A stretch of DNA of 64,000 bases from Polaribacter gangjinensis (GCF_038024125.1 NZ_CP150662.1:1071501-1135500); one strand, 5' to 3'. Numbered from the stretch's first letter, positions 15,389 through 25,654 are shown. The notes: a model not told the origin generated them from the letters alone. Made by a program: numbers and translations.

Positions 15389-18211
15389 TTGAAAGACCAA
15401 GAGTACATAGAAGTTTATGGAGCAAGAGTTCATAACTTAAAAAATATTGACGTAAAAATTCCACGCGAAAAATTGGTTGTAATAACAGGTTTAAGCGGCA
15501 GTGGAAAATCATCATTGGCATTTGACACCATTTATGCTGAAGGCCAAAGACGCTACATTGAGACATTTTCTGCCTACGCTCGTCAATTTTTAGGAGGATT
15601 AGAAAGACCTGATGTAGATAAAATTGAAGGCCTTTCGCCAGTTATTTCTATTGAACAAAAAACCACCAATAAAAGTCCAAGATCTACAGTTGGAACAATT
15701 ACTGAAATCTACGATTTTTTACGTTTATTATTTGCAAGAGCTGCTGATGCTTATTCCTATAATACTGGAAAAAAGATGGTTAGCTATTCTGACGAGCAAA
15801 TAAAAGAATTGATTTTAAGTGATTTTACAGATAAAAAAATTGCAGTTTTAGCACCTTTAATCAAATCGAGAAAAGGACATTACAGAGAGCTTTTTGAACA
15901 AATTTCCAAACAAGGCTTTTTAAAAGTTCGTGTTGATGGCGAAATCAGAGATATTGAAAAAGACATGCGTTTAGATCGTTATAAAACACATGATATTGAA
16001 GTGGTAATTGATCGATTATTGGTGAATTCTGCCTCTGAAAAACGGTTAGAAGAAACCATCAAAACAGCTATGTATGCTGGAGATAATATTATGATGGTAC
16101 TTGCGATTGATGAAAATCAACCACGTTATTTTAGTAGAGAATTGATGTGTCCTGAAACCGGAATTGCATACCCAAATCCTGAACCAAACACATTTTCTTT
16201 CAACTCTCCAAAAGGTGCTTGTGAAACTTGTAATGGATTGGGAATTACCAATGAAATCAACTTGCAAAAAGTGATTCCTAATGATGCAATTTCTATCAAA
16301 AATGGAGGAATTATTCCTTTAGGAGATCAAAAAAATAGTTGGATTTTTAAACAAATTGAACACATAGCTGAGCGTTACAAATTCAAATTAACGGATGCTA
16401 TCAAAGATATTCCAAAAGAAGCTTTGGATATGATTTTGAACGGCGGCAATGAGTCTTTTCAAATTACTTCTAAAACTGTTGGTGTTACCCGAAATTATAA
16501 AATTGATTTTGAAGGCATCATCTCATTCATTCAAAATCAATACAATAACGCAGAAAGCACCAGTATAAAACGTTGGGCAAATGGTTTTATGGACGAAATA
16601 ACCTGTACAACTTGCGAAGGAAAACGTTTAAAAAAAGAAGCGCTTCACTTTAAAATCACGGATAAAAACATCAGTGATTTGGTGCAAATGGACATTACTG
16701 AATTAGCTACTTGGTTTGAAAATATTGAAAAAAAACTATCTCCTAAACAGCAACAAATAGCCTCCGAAATTTTAAAGGAAATTCGCACTAGAATTCAATT
16801 TTTGGTGGATGTTGGCTTGGAATATTTAACTTTAGATAGAACGTCAAAATCGCTTTCTGGTGGTGAAGCACAACGTATTCGTTTAGCAACACAAATTGGT
16901 TCACAATTAGTGGGTGTTCTATATATTTTGGATGAACCAAGTATTGGTTTACATCAACGTGACAATCAAAAACTGATTGATTCTTTGGTAAAATTACGCG
17001 ATATTGGCAACTCAGTTTTGGTTGTTGAACACGACAAAGACATGATTGAACATGCTGATTATGTGATAGATATTGGTCCTGAAGCTGGAAGACATGGAGG
17101 TCAAATTGTAAGTGAAGGAACTTTTACAGAACTAAAAACACATTACACCTTAACTGCAGATTACTTGACTGAAAGAAAGAAAATTAAAGTTCCTACAAAA
17201 AGACGTGAAGGCAATGGAAAATTCATCAAACTAAAAGGTGCATCAGGAAATAATTTAAAAAATGTGTCAGTTGAGTTTCCTTTGGGAAAAATGATTTGTG
17301 TGACAGGAGTTTCTGGAAGTGGAAAATCTACCTTAATAAACGAAACCTTGTATCCTATTCTGAACGAATACATATACAAAGGTGTAAAAAAACCAATGCC
17401 TTACAAAAAAATTGAAGGTTTAGAACATATTGACAAAGTAATTGACATTGATCAATCGCCAATTGGAAGAACACCGCGTTCAAACCCTGCAACATACACC
17501 AAAACCTTTGATGAAATCAGAACTTTATTTGCTCAAACTCCTGAAGCTTCCATTCGTGGTTACAAACCTGGACGCTTTTCATTCAATGTTAAAGGCGGAC
17601 GTTGTGAAACTTGCGAAGGTGCAGGAGTTCGAATTATAGAAATGAATTTTTTGCCAGATGTGCATGTAGAATGTGAAACTTGTCAAGGAATGCGTTTCAA
17701 TAGAGAAACTTTGGAAGTTCGATACAAAGGAAAATCAATTGCTGATATCCTTAATATGACCATTGAAGACGCCACTGTTTTTTTTGAAAATATCCCTAAA
17801 ATTCATCGAAAATTAAAAACTATTAAAGATGTTGGTTTGGGTTATATCACTCTTGGACAACAATCTACCACACTTTCTGGTGGTGAAGCACAAAGAATAA
17901 AATTAGCATCAGAATTATCAAAAAAAGATACTGGAAATACGTTTTATATTTTAGACGAACCCACAACTGGCTTGCATTTTGAAGACATTCGTGTGTTGAT
18001 GGAAGTATTAAACAAACTCGCCAACAAAGGAAATACTGTATTGATTATCGAACACAATTTAGATGTCATAAAATTGGCAGATCATATTATTGATGTAGGT
18101 TTGGAGGGTGGTAAAAAAGGTGGCACAATTTTATGTACAGGAACTCCTGAAGAAGTTGCTGAAAACAAAAAAAGTTATACGGCTGCTTTTTTGAAAAAAG
18201 AATTAATTTAG
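15389..18211 (+). CDS. uvrA: Excinuclease ABC subunit A
   Basis: Damage-recognition ATPase of nucleotide excision repair. The product is 940 residues from TTG 15389 (MKDQEYIEVYGARVHN). It has two ABC modules. The first Walker A (GLSGSGKSS) lies at residues 34-42 and the second (GVSGSGKST) near 640. Signatures are LSGGEAQRIRLATQIGSQL and LSGGEAQRIKLASELSKKD. Zinc-binding cysteine pairs appear as CETCNGLG/CTTCEGKR and CETCEGAG/CETCQGMR. The longer frame from 15359 overlaps the -7 box and is rejected. A LOG-family gene follows after 22 bases. Confidence 0.97.
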   Translation: MKDQEYIEVYGARVHNLKNIDVKIPREKLVVITGLSGSGKSSLAFDTIYAEGQRRYIETFSAYARQFLGGLERPDVDKIEGLSPVISIEQKTTNKSPRSTVGTITEIYDFLRLLFARAADAYSYNTGKKMVSYSDEQIKELILSDFTDKKIAVLAPLIKSRKGHYRELFEQISKQGFLKVRVDGEIRDIEKDMRLDRYKTHDIEVVIDRLLVNSASEKRLEETIKTAMYAGDNIMMVLAIDENQPRYFSRELMCPETGIAYPNPEPNTFSFNSPKGACETCNGLGITNEINLQKVIPNDAISIKNGGIIPLGDQKNSWIFKQIEHIAERYKFKLTDAIKDIPKEALDMILNGGNESFQITSKTVGVTRNYKIDFEGIISFIQNQYNNAESTSIKRWANGFMDEITCTTCEGKRLKKEALHFKITDKNISDLVQMDITELATWFENIEKKLSPKQQQIASEILKEIRTRIQFLVDVGLEYLTLDRTSKSLSGGEAQRIRLATQIGSQLVGVLYILDEPSIGLHQRDNQKLIDSLVKLRDIGNSVLVVEHDKDMIEHADYVIDIGPEAGRHGGQIVSEGTFTELKTHYTLTADYLTERKKIKVPTKRREGNGKFIKLKGASGNNLKNVSVEFPLGKMICVTGVSGSGKSTLINETLYPILNEYIYKGVKKPMPYKKIEGLEHIDKVIDIDQSPIGRTPRSNPATYTKTFDEIRTLFAQTPEASIRGYKPGRFSFNVKGGRCETCEGAGVRIIEMNFLPDVHVECETCQGMRFNRETLEVRYKGKSIADILNMTIEDATVFFENIPKIHRKLKTIKDVGLGYITLGQQSTTLSGGEAQRIKLASELSKKDTGNTFYILDEPTTGLHFEDIRVLMEVLNKLANKGNTVLIIEHNLDVIKLADHIIDVGLEGGKKGGTILCTGTPEEVAENKKSYTAAFLKKELI

Positions 18212-18233
18212 ACGTTTTAAAAAATCAGAATTT

Positions 18234-18941
18234 ATGACAAATGACGACAGAAAAATAAGAGAAAGACTCCAACAAAAAACTTGGAATGAAATAAAAACAA
18301 ACGATTCTTGGGCGATTTTTAAAATCATGGCTGAGTTTGTTGAAGGTTATGAAACTTTGAGTAAAATTGGTCCTTGTGTTTCTATTTTTGGATCAGCAAG
18401 AACCAAACCTGACAATCCATATTATATTTTAGCAGAAGAAATTGCTTTCAAATTAACGCAAAGTGGATTTGGAGTAATTACTGGTGGTGGTCCTGGAATT
18501 ATGGAAGCTGGAAATAAAGGTGCTCACAGAGGCAAAGGTTTATCTGTAGGATTGAATATTGAATTGCCTTTTGAACAGCATGACAATCCTTGGATTGACA
18601 AAGGAAAGAGTTTAGATTTCGATTACTTTTTTGTAAGAAAAGTAATGTTTGTAAAATATTCACAGGGATTTGTGGTAATGCCTGGAGGTTTTGGAACTAT
18701 GGACGAACTTTTTGAAGCCATTACCTTAATTCAAACAAAAAAAATTGGTCGTTTTCCAATTGTTTTGGTTGGTAAGAAATTTTGGAGTGGATTGATTGAT
18801 TGGATCAAAGACACTTTGATTGCTGAAGGAAACATTAAAGAAGAAGATTTAAATCTTTTTAGATTGGTTGATACTGCTGATGAAGCTGTAGAACATTTCA
18901 ATAAATTCTACGAGAAATACAAGTTAAAACCAAACTTTTAA
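18234..18941 (+). CDS. LOG-family (TIGR00730) protein
   Basis: Rossmann-fold protein of 235 residues with the family motifs GGGPGIMEAGNKGA and PGGFGTMDE (PGGxGTxxE). Characterised LOG proteins hydrolyse nucleoside 5'-monophosphates, including cytokinin ribotides; in bacteria the usual substrate is uncertain. The start is ATG 18234, 22 bases after uvrA. Its TAA overlaps the next ATG by one base (TAATG), indicating translational coupling to the secreted endonuclease-like gene. Confidence 0.88.
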   Translation: MTNDDRKIRERLQQKTWNEIKTNDSWAIFKIMAEFVEGYETLSKIGPCVSIFGSARTKPDNPYYILAEEIAFKLTQSGFGVITGGGPGIMEAGNKGAHRGKGLSVGLNIELPFEQHDNPWIDKGKSLDFDYFFVRKVMFVKYSQGFVVMPGGFGTMDELFEAITLIQTKKIGRFPIVLVGKKFWSGLIDWIKDTLIAEGNIKEEDLNLFRLVDTADEAVEHFNKFYEKYKLKPNF

Positions 18942-20224
18942 TGTACTTTTTAAGAAAACAGCTCGTTGTTTTTTTTGTGATTTTAAGTTCTTGTTTGTTT
19001 TCTCAAACAAGAATTAAAACACTATTTTACAATACCTTAAATTATACGATTGATATTGTAAGTCAAGAAAAAACGCCGTATTTACAAACAATTTTAGAAA
19101 CTGTTCAGCCAGATTTATTCATGATTTGTGAAATAAAAAATGAGCCAGCTTCTGATTATCTTTTTGAAAATGCCATTATTCCTTTCAACGCAAATTTCAA
19201 AAAAGCACCTTACAGAATTGTGCAATCGCCTGCAAAAGATTTGTCACAAATGGTGTATTACAATTCCGAAAAACTGACTTTATTAGCAAATCAAGTTATT
19301 ACGACAAACGTAAGAGACATTAATCATTACACATTTAAAATCAACACTGAAAATATAGAAATAAATCCAATCAAAATTGAGGTTTTTGTGACTCATTTAA
19401 AAGCCTCAACAGGCTTTAACAATAGAATGGACAGATTACAATCTGTTGAACGTTTTGTTGCTGAATTGGACAAATTACCTAACAATAGTAACATTTTATT
19501 CGCAGGCGATTTTAATTTTTATACCAGTAATGAAGAAGGATTTTTAAAATTAATTGACACTTCAAATTCAATCAAAATAATAGATCCTATTAATAGATTA
19601 TGCCCACCTTTTCCTGAAAATGGGGTTGATTATTTTAATGAAGACAATTTTAACAATACCTATTTTTGGAACAATTCGTCATTTGCTGACGTGCATTCAC
19701 AATCCACAAGATCATCACAACTAAATGGTGATGGTGCTGGAGGTGGAATGGATGATCGTTTTGATTTCATTATGATGTCCGAAAATTTAAAAACAAATTC
19801 AACACTGTATTTTGTTGAAAATAGTTACAAAACCATTGGTAACAATAAAAACTGCTACAATTCATCTGTTAATAATTTTGATTGCACTGGAGAATATTCG
19901 AAAAATTTAAGAGATGCGTTGTATTTTTTTAGTGATCATTTGCCCATTTCTTTAGAATTGGAAACTCCTGAAAATACGTTGTCAGTAACTAAAAGTGTTA
20001 ATCCTATTAAATTTATAGGTTCGAATTTGGTTTCTGATTTTTTAAGTTTACATTTATCCGAAGAAATAACATCGATAATCATATACAACCAATTAGGGCA
20101 GAAGATTTTTGAAACGAAAGTTCAACAGAAAACTGAACTCAAAATTGCAACAAGTAAATTTCCAAAAGGAATATATTATTTAAAAACTGCGACTTCTAGA
20201 CCGCTAAAATTTGTGAAATTATAA
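18941..20224 (+). CDS. Secreted EEP-family phosphohydrolase with type IX sorting tail
   Basis: The 427 residues open with a signal peptide (about 1-22, ending CLFSQ). An endonuclease/exonuclease/phosphatase domain follows with metal-binding Glu in CEIKNE, VTHLKA, GDFNFY, DDRFDF and SDHLPI. All catalytic elements of the fold appear intact. The last about 70 residues are a type IX secretion C-terminal domain (IIIYNQLGQKIFETKV, then KFPKGIYYLK and a terminal KFVKL). The protein is therefore probably exported and attached to or released from the cell surface. The substrate (DNA, RNA or phospholipid) is unknown. Confidence 0.86.
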   Translation: MYFLRKQLVVFFVILSSCLFSQTRIKTLFYNTLNYTIDIVSQEKTPYLQTILETVQPDLFMICEIKNEPASDYLFENAIIPFNANFKKAPYRIVQSPAKDLSQMVYYNSEKLTLLANQVITTNVRDINHYTFKINTENIEINPIKIEVFVTHLKASTGFNNRMDRLQSVERFVAELDKLPNNSNILFAGDFNFYTSNEEGFLKLIDTSNSIKIIDPINRLCPPFPENGVDYFNEDNFNNTYFWNNSSFADVHSQSTRSSQLNGDGAGGGMDDRFDFIMMSENLKTNSTLYFVENSYKTIGNNKNCYNSSVNNFDCTGEYSKNLRDALYFFSDHLPISLELETPENTLSVTKSVNPIKFIGSNLVSDFLSLHLSEEITSIIIYNQLGQKIFETKVQQKTELKIATSKFPKGIYYLKTATSRPLKFVKL

Positions 20225-20225
20225 A

Positions 20226-23036
20226 TTGAAAATACATCAAATCATAAAAACATTTTTTCTGTTTTGGTCCGTTTTTTCAATGGCTCAAAATAACACAATT
20301 GCCATAAAAGCAACTTTTAATCCAGAAAAAGATGAACTGAAAATTCAGCAAGAAATTGTATTTATCAACAATTCAGATTCTATTTTAAACCATATTTATC
20401 TTCACAATTGGGGAAATAGTTTTAGAGATCGAAAAACTCCTTTATCAAAAAGATTGATTAAAGATTTTAAGAAAGAATTATACTTTGCAAAACCAGATGA
20501 AGTTGGTTTTACAACCATCAAAAATTTAACGGTTGATTTTGAAAATGTTGTTTTTAATGAAGTCCCAAAACAGGCTGATATAATTGATATTCAACTAAAT
20601 ACACCTTTACTTCCATCAGAAAAAAAAACCATCACTATTGCATATAGTTTAAAAATTCCGGATGCAAAATTTACAAGTTACGGAAAAACAGCTATTGGCT
20701 ATCACCTTCGTTTTTGGTATATGACGCCAGCCATTTATCAAAATGAATGGAAATTGATGAGCAATCTAAATACAGATGATTTATTTGAAAATACAACCGA
20801 TTTTACCATCGAAATTCAAATTCCAAAACCATACGTTTTAGAGAGTAATTTGTATCAATATGAAACTAAAAATGAAAAGGATACAGACTATTATTTGGTA
20901 GGAAAAAACAAAACAAATGTTATTTTATCTATCAATAAAACGCCTCAATTAAAAACCTATAAAGTCAATGATGTTGCTATTTATACAGATATTTTAAATG
21001 ATAAAATTGAAGACTCAAAATGCGTTGATATTTTGAGTCGTGAACTTCTTTTTATCGAAAAATATTTGGGAAAATATCCTCATAAAGAAATTTACATTGA
21101 CAAAATTACGCAAGATAAAAATCCGATTGTAGGATTAAGTCAGTTGCCAAGTTTTATTCGTCCTTTTTCAGAGGAATTCAAATGGGATATTACCCTTTTC
21201 AAAGCCCTTTCAATTGCGTATTTAGAGAACAGAATGTTTCTAAATTTAAGAGAAGAATATTGGCTTTTAGACGGTATTCAAAATTATTTGATGATTGAAT
21301 ATATAGAAACGTATTATCCAGAAATAAAATTATTAGGAAAAGTTTCAGACAAATGGTATTTGAAAAATTTCAATATTTCGAAACTGAAATTCAATGAAAA
21401 ATATCCATTAATTTATCAATTTGTTTCTAGGCAATTTTTAGATCAAGCTCTAGACACTCCTGTTGATTCTTTGTCTAATTTCAACAGAAAAATTGCCAAT
21501 AAATACAAAGCAGGTTTGGCAATAAAGTATTTAAAAAACTATTTGGGTGACAGTATTTTAAATAGTAGCATTAAAGAATTGTATCAAGAAAAAAGCACAA
21601 AATTAATTTCAACAGCTGATTTTAGAGAGATTATCACAAAAAAAACAACCAAGAATTTAGATTGGTTTTTTGAAGATTTTATAAAAACCAATAAAAAAAT
21701 CGATTATACAATTGATGATGTTTTTACCGAAAAAGACAGTATAAAAATTGCTATTAGAAACAAAAGGAATATTACAGCTCCAGTTTTATTATATGGTTTG
21801 AATGATAAAGAAATCATTTTTAAAAAATGGTTTACAAATATTGATGATACAACAACAGTGAGTATTCCCAATCAAAATATCAACAAAGTTGCATTGAATT
21901 ATGAAAATACTTATCCAGAATTAAACACACTTGATAATTGGAAAAGTTTAGAGAAAAAAATATTTAACAAACCACTGAAATTCAATTTGATAAAGGATAT
22001 TGACGACCCTTATTACAATCAACTTTTTTATCAACCAAATGTTAGTTATAACTTTTACAATGGCATCATTCTAGGAGTAAGAATACACAATAAACCATTG
22101 ATTAAAAGAAACTTAGAAGCTTCATTTGCACCAGCTTACGCAACAAATAGTGCTTCAGTAATTGGTCAATTTTCATTGTTGTTAAATCAATATTTCGAAA
22201 AAACATCCATCTATAGAATTCGATATGGGTTATCGGGATTGACACTAGATTATGCACCTAATTTATCCTATACTTCCTTAATGCCATTTATAAATATGGA
22301 ATTTAAAAGAAAGGATTTAAGAGATGCAACTTCCGAAATTTTGAGTGCAAGAATGGTACACATTGATAAGGAAGTTTTACCAAATGCCATTAAAACTGAT
22401 CAAGACAATTACAGTGTTTTAAGTGTTAATTATAGCTATATAAATCCTGATATTGTTAAAGAATTTCGTTACAATTTTAGTGCTGAACTTGCTAAAAATT
22501 TCTCAAAAATAGCAGCTGATATACGTTTTCGTTCTTTAACAACTTCAGATACTCAATTAGATTTCAGACTTTTTATAGGTACATTTTTAAGCAATAAAAC
22601 CACTGGAGATTATTTTAGTTTTGGTTTGGATAGAGCCAATGATTACTTATTTCAACTTAATTATTTTGGACGATCTGAAGCAACAGGGTTATTTAGTCAA
22701 CAGTTTATTATTGCAGAAGGTGGATTCAAATCAGTTTTACCAACCAGATTTGCCAATCAATTCATGGCCTCATTCAACTCGAGTTTTGGACTGTGGAAAT
22801 GGGTTGAGTTTTATAATGATGTTGCATTTTTAAAAAGCAGAAACTCACCCGTATTTTTTGCTTATAACAACGGAATTCGTTTAAACTTTGTTCATCAAAT
22901 TTTAGAAGTCTATTTTCCATTATACTCAAACAATGGATGGGAAATTTCTAAAGGAAATTACCAAGAAAAAATCCGATTTACTTTCACTGCTGATTTAAAC
23001 GCAATTTTTAGCTTCATAAGAAGAGGAGTTTTGTAA
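20226..23036 (+). CDS. M1 aminopeptidase-like protein lacking zinc ligands, with probable C-terminal beta-barrel
   Basis: The 936 residues start at TTG 20226, one base after the previous stop. A later ATG would remove the signal peptide (ending FSMAQ). The N-terminal half resembles gluzincin M1 peptidases: a beta-rich domain to about 200, then a helical domain. Aligning back from WLLDGIQNYL (normally WxxEG), the HExxH position reads KALSI, and the third ligand Glu is Asp. Zinc hydrolysis is therefore unlikely. The last about 300 residues alternate polar and aromatic residues and end in a beta-strand-like tail, suggesting an outer-membrane barrel. Function unknown. Confidence 0.72.
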   Translation: MKIHQIIKTFFLFWSVFSMAQNNTIAIKATFNPEKDELKIQQEIVFINNSDSILNHIYLHNWGNSFRDRKTPLSKRLIKDFKKELYFAKPDEVGFTTIKNLTVDFENVVFNEVPKQADIIDIQLNTPLLPSEKKTITIAYSLKIPDAKFTSYGKTAIGYHLRFWYMTPAIYQNEWKLMSNLNTDDLFENTTDFTIEIQIPKPYVLESNLYQYETKNEKDTDYYLVGKNKTNVILSINKTPQLKTYKVNDVAIYTDILNDKIEDSKCVDILSRELLFIEKYLGKYPHKEIYIDKITQDKNPIVGLSQLPSFIRPFSEEFKWDITLFKALSIAYLENRMFLNLREEYWLLDGIQNYLMIEYIETYYPEIKLLGKVSDKWYLKNFNISKLKFNEKYPLIYQFVSRQFLDQALDTPVDSLSNFNRKIANKYKAGLAIKYLKNYLGDSILNSSIKELYQEKSTKLISTADFREIITKKTTKNLDWFFEDFIKTNKKIDYTIDDVFTEKDSIKIAIRNKRNITAPVLLYGLNDKEIIFKKWFTNIDDTTTVSIPNQNINKVALNYENTYPELNTLDNWKSLEKKIFNKPLKFNLIKDIDDPYYNQLFYQPNVSYNFYNGIILGVRIHNKPLIKRNLEASFAPAYATNSASVIGQFSLLLNQYFEKTSIYRIRYGLSGLTLDYAPNLSYTSLMPFINMEFKRKDLRDATSEILSARMVHIDKEVLPNAIKTDQDNYSVLSVNYSYINPDIVKEFRYNFSAELAKNFSKIAADIRFRSLTTSDTQLDFRLFIGTFLSNKTTGDYFSFGLDRANDYLFQLNYFGRSEATGLFSQQFIIAEGGFKSVLPTRFANQFMASFNSSFGLWKWVEFYNDVAFLKSRNSPVFFAYNNGIRLNFVHQILEVYFPLYSNNGWEISKGNYQEKIRFTFTADLNAIFSFIRRGVL

Positions 23037-23150
23037 ACTCAAACTAATTGATTTTTATTGTATATTTTATAACAATGCAATGGAATTTGTTATTAATATT
23101 ATCATATTCTTAATTTTTATAAATATTTTTAAATATCAATTAAAATATTT

Positions 23151-23158
23151 TATATTTG
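23151..23158 (+). promoter_or_regulatory. -7 box of the 2-oxoacid dehydrogenase E1 gene
   Basis: TATATTTG, an exact TAnnTTTG match, ends 21 bases before the ATG at 23180 in a very AT-rich 143-base gap. No clear upstream TTG element. Confidence 0.55.
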
Positions 23159-23179
23159 TTGCAGTTTAAATAAATAAAC

Positions 23180-25633
23180 ATGTTGCAAGAAACAAAATCA
23201 ATTACCTCTAATGAAATTTCATTCAGTGATTTTAAAAAAGAAGTTTTAAACGACTATAAAATAGCCAAAATTAGTAGAGAATGTAGTTTATTAGGCAGAC
23301 GTGAAGTTTTAACAGGAAAGGCAAAATTTGGGATATTTGGTGATGGAAAAGAAGTGCCCCAATTAGCTATGGCAAAAGCCTTTAAAAAAGGCGACTTTAG
23401 ATCTGGTTATTACCGAGATCAAACGTTTATGATGGCTCTTGGCGAACTTTCTGCTCAACAATTTTTTGCTGGATTGTACGCTCATGCAGACATCAAAGCT
23501 GATCCAATGTCTGCAGGAAGACAAATGGGAGGCCACTTTGCAACACATAGTTTGAACGAGGATGGAAGTTGGAAAAATCTTACAAAACAATACAATTCAA
23601 GTTCTGATATTTCACCTACTGCTGGGCAAATGCCTCGTTTGTTGGGTTTAGCACAAGCATCTAAAGTATACCGAAACGAAAAAAGTGTTCAAAAAAATAC
23701 CCATTTTTCTATCAATGGAAATGAAGTTGCTTGGGGAACAATTGGAAACGCAAGTACCAGTGAAGGTCTATTTTTCGAAACTATCAATGCTGCTGGTGTG
23801 TTACAAGTACCTATGGTAATGAGTGTTTGGGATGATGAATACGGAATTTCAGTTCACGCAAAATATCAAACTACCAAAGAAAGTATTTCTGAAATATTAA
23901 AAGGATTTCAAAGAGACTCGAAACATAATGGTTACGAAATTTTTGTAGTAAATGGTTGGGATTACGTGCAATTGATGGATGTGTATCAAAAAGCAGCAAA
24001 TATCGCCAGAGAAGAGCACGTTCCTGTGTTGATTCATGTTAAAGAATTGACGCAACCTCAAGGGCATTCTACTTCAGGTTCACATGAACGATATAAAGAA
24101 AAAGAGCGTTTGCAATGGGAAAAAGACCATGATTGTATTAACAAAATGCGCGAATGGATCTTAGAATTTGAATTGGAAACTCAAGATGGAGAAATTTTAC
24201 GTTTTGTAGATTCTGAAGAAGAGTTAATTCTGATAGAAAAACAAGCTAAAAAAGAAGTTGCTGAAGCTAAAAAAGAAGCTTGGAATGCATATTTGAATGA
24301 AATTAAATTGGATCTTTCTAAAGTTGTTTCAATTTTAGATGATGTTGCTAAAAAAAGTAAAAATGGTGCTTTTATCAACAAATACAAATCTGATTTATCA
24401 GCACTTATAGAACCTACTAAAAAAGATGTTTTAAGTACTGCAAGAAAATGTTTACGATATTTAAAAGATGAAAATATAGCAGAAAAAACAGCTTTACAAC
24501 AATTTATAAAAAATGCCATTGACATTGCTTTTGACAAATATTCATCACATTTAACAAATGAATCTTCAAAAAGTGTGTTGCATATTTCTGAAAAACTACC
24601 CAGCTATTCTCAAGAAAAAAATATAGTTGATGCAAGGGTAATCATGAGAGATAATTTTGATGCACTCCTTACAAAGCATCCCGAAATTTTAATTTTTGGG
24701 GAAGATGCAGGTTTTATTGGCGATGTAAATCAAGGCTTAGAAGGCTTGCAAGAAAAATTTGGCAACATCCGAATTTCAGATACAGGCATCAGAGAAGCTA
24801 CTATTATTGGTCAAGGTATTGGATTAGCAATGCGTGGTTTACGTCCAATTGCTGAAGTACAATACTTGGATTATTTACTATATGCGCTCCAGATTATGAG
24901 TGATGACCTGGCAACACTTCGTTACAGAACTTTTGGCAAACAAAAAGCACCTTTAATTGTTAGAACTCGTGGTCACAGATTGGAAGGAATTTGGCATGCA
25001 GGTTCACCTTTAGGAGCAATCATCAATAGTTTACGAGGAATTCATGTATTGGTTCCAAGAAATATGACAAAAGCAGCAGGATTTTACAATACGTTATTAG
25101 AAGGTGATGACCCAGCTTTGGTGATTGAATGTTTAAACGGGTATCGTTTAAAAGAAGAATTACCCACCAATTTAGGCGAATTTAAAACGGCAATTGGCGT
25201 TGTTGAAACAATAAAATCAGGCTCAGATATGACTGTAGTTTCTTATGGTTCAACCTTACGTTTGGTAGAAGAAGCTGCCAAAGAATTGCAACAAGTGGGT
25301 ATTGATATTGAAATTATTGATGCGCAAAGTTTATTACCTTTTGATTTGAAACACGAATGTGTAAAAAGTTTGGAAAAAACCAACAAGTTATTAGTGGTTG
25401 ACGAAGATGTTCCTGGTGGAGCATCAGCTTATATTTTACAAGAAATTGTAGAGAACCAAAATGGTTATTTGTACTTAGACAGCAAACCTGCAACATTAAC
25501 TGCAAAAGCTCACAGACCTGCTTACGGAACTGATGGAGATTATTTTTCAAAACCTTCAACAGAAGATATTTTTGAAAAAATATATGAAATGATGCACGAA
25601 TACAATCCTTATAAATTTAAAAGATTGTATTAA
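23180..25633 (+). CDS. 2-oxoacid dehydrogenase E1, fused alpha and beta subunits
   Basis: Thiamine diphosphate-dependent decarboxylation of a 2-oxoacid, feeding an E2 lipoyl acyltransferase. The 817 residues have an E1-alpha-like domain (about 1-400), a charged linker and an E1-beta-like domain (about 480-800) with ILIFGEDAG, AEVQYLDYL and RTRGHR. The cofactor motif normally reading GDG is GNA (TIGNASTSEG), and the paired residue region is WDDEYGIS. I believe this is typical of the Bacteroidota fused family. The branched-chain (leucine/valine/isoleucine) oxoacid enzyme is the usual annotation, but substrate is not proven. No E2 or E3 gene is adjacent. Confidence 0.87.
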   Translation: MLQETKSITSNEISFSDFKKEVLNDYKIAKISRECSLLGRREVLTGKAKFGIFGDGKEVPQLAMAKAFKKGDFRSGYYRDQTFMMALGELSAQQFFAGLYAHADIKADPMSAGRQMGGHFATHSLNEDGSWKNLTKQYNSSSDISPTAGQMPRLLGLAQASKVYRNEKSVQKNTHFSINGNEVAWGTIGNASTSEGLFFETINAAGVLQVPMVMSVWDDEYGISVHAKYQTTKESISEILKGFQRDSKHNGYEIFVVNGWDYVQLMDVYQKAANIAREEHVPVLIHVKELTQPQGHSTSGSHERYKEKERLQWEKDHDCINKMREWILEFELETQDGEILRFVDSEEELILIEKQAKKEVAEAKKEAWNAYLNEIKLDLSKVVSILDDVAKKSKNGAFINKYKSDLSALIEPTKKDVLSTARKCLRYLKDENIAEKTALQQFIKNAIDIAFDKYSSHLTNESSKSVLHISEKLPSYSQEKNIVDARVIMRDNFDALLTKHPEILIFGEDAGFIGDVNQGLEGLQEKFGNIRISDTGIREATIIGQGIGLAMRGLRPIAEVQYLDYLLYALQIMSDDLATLRYRTFGKQKAPLIVRTRGHRLEGIWHAGSPLGAIINSLRGIHVLVPRNMTKAAGFYNTLLEGDDPALVIECLNGYRLKEELPTNLGEFKTAIGVVETIKSGSDMTVVSYGSTLRLVEEAAKELQQVGIDIEIIDAQSLLPFDLKHECVKSLEKTNKLLVVDEDVPGGASAYILQEIVENQNGYLYLDSKPATLTAKAHRPAYGTDGDYFSKPSTEDIFEKIYEMMHEYNPYKFKRLY

Positions 25634-25654
25634 AAAAATAATTTAAAATTTTGT

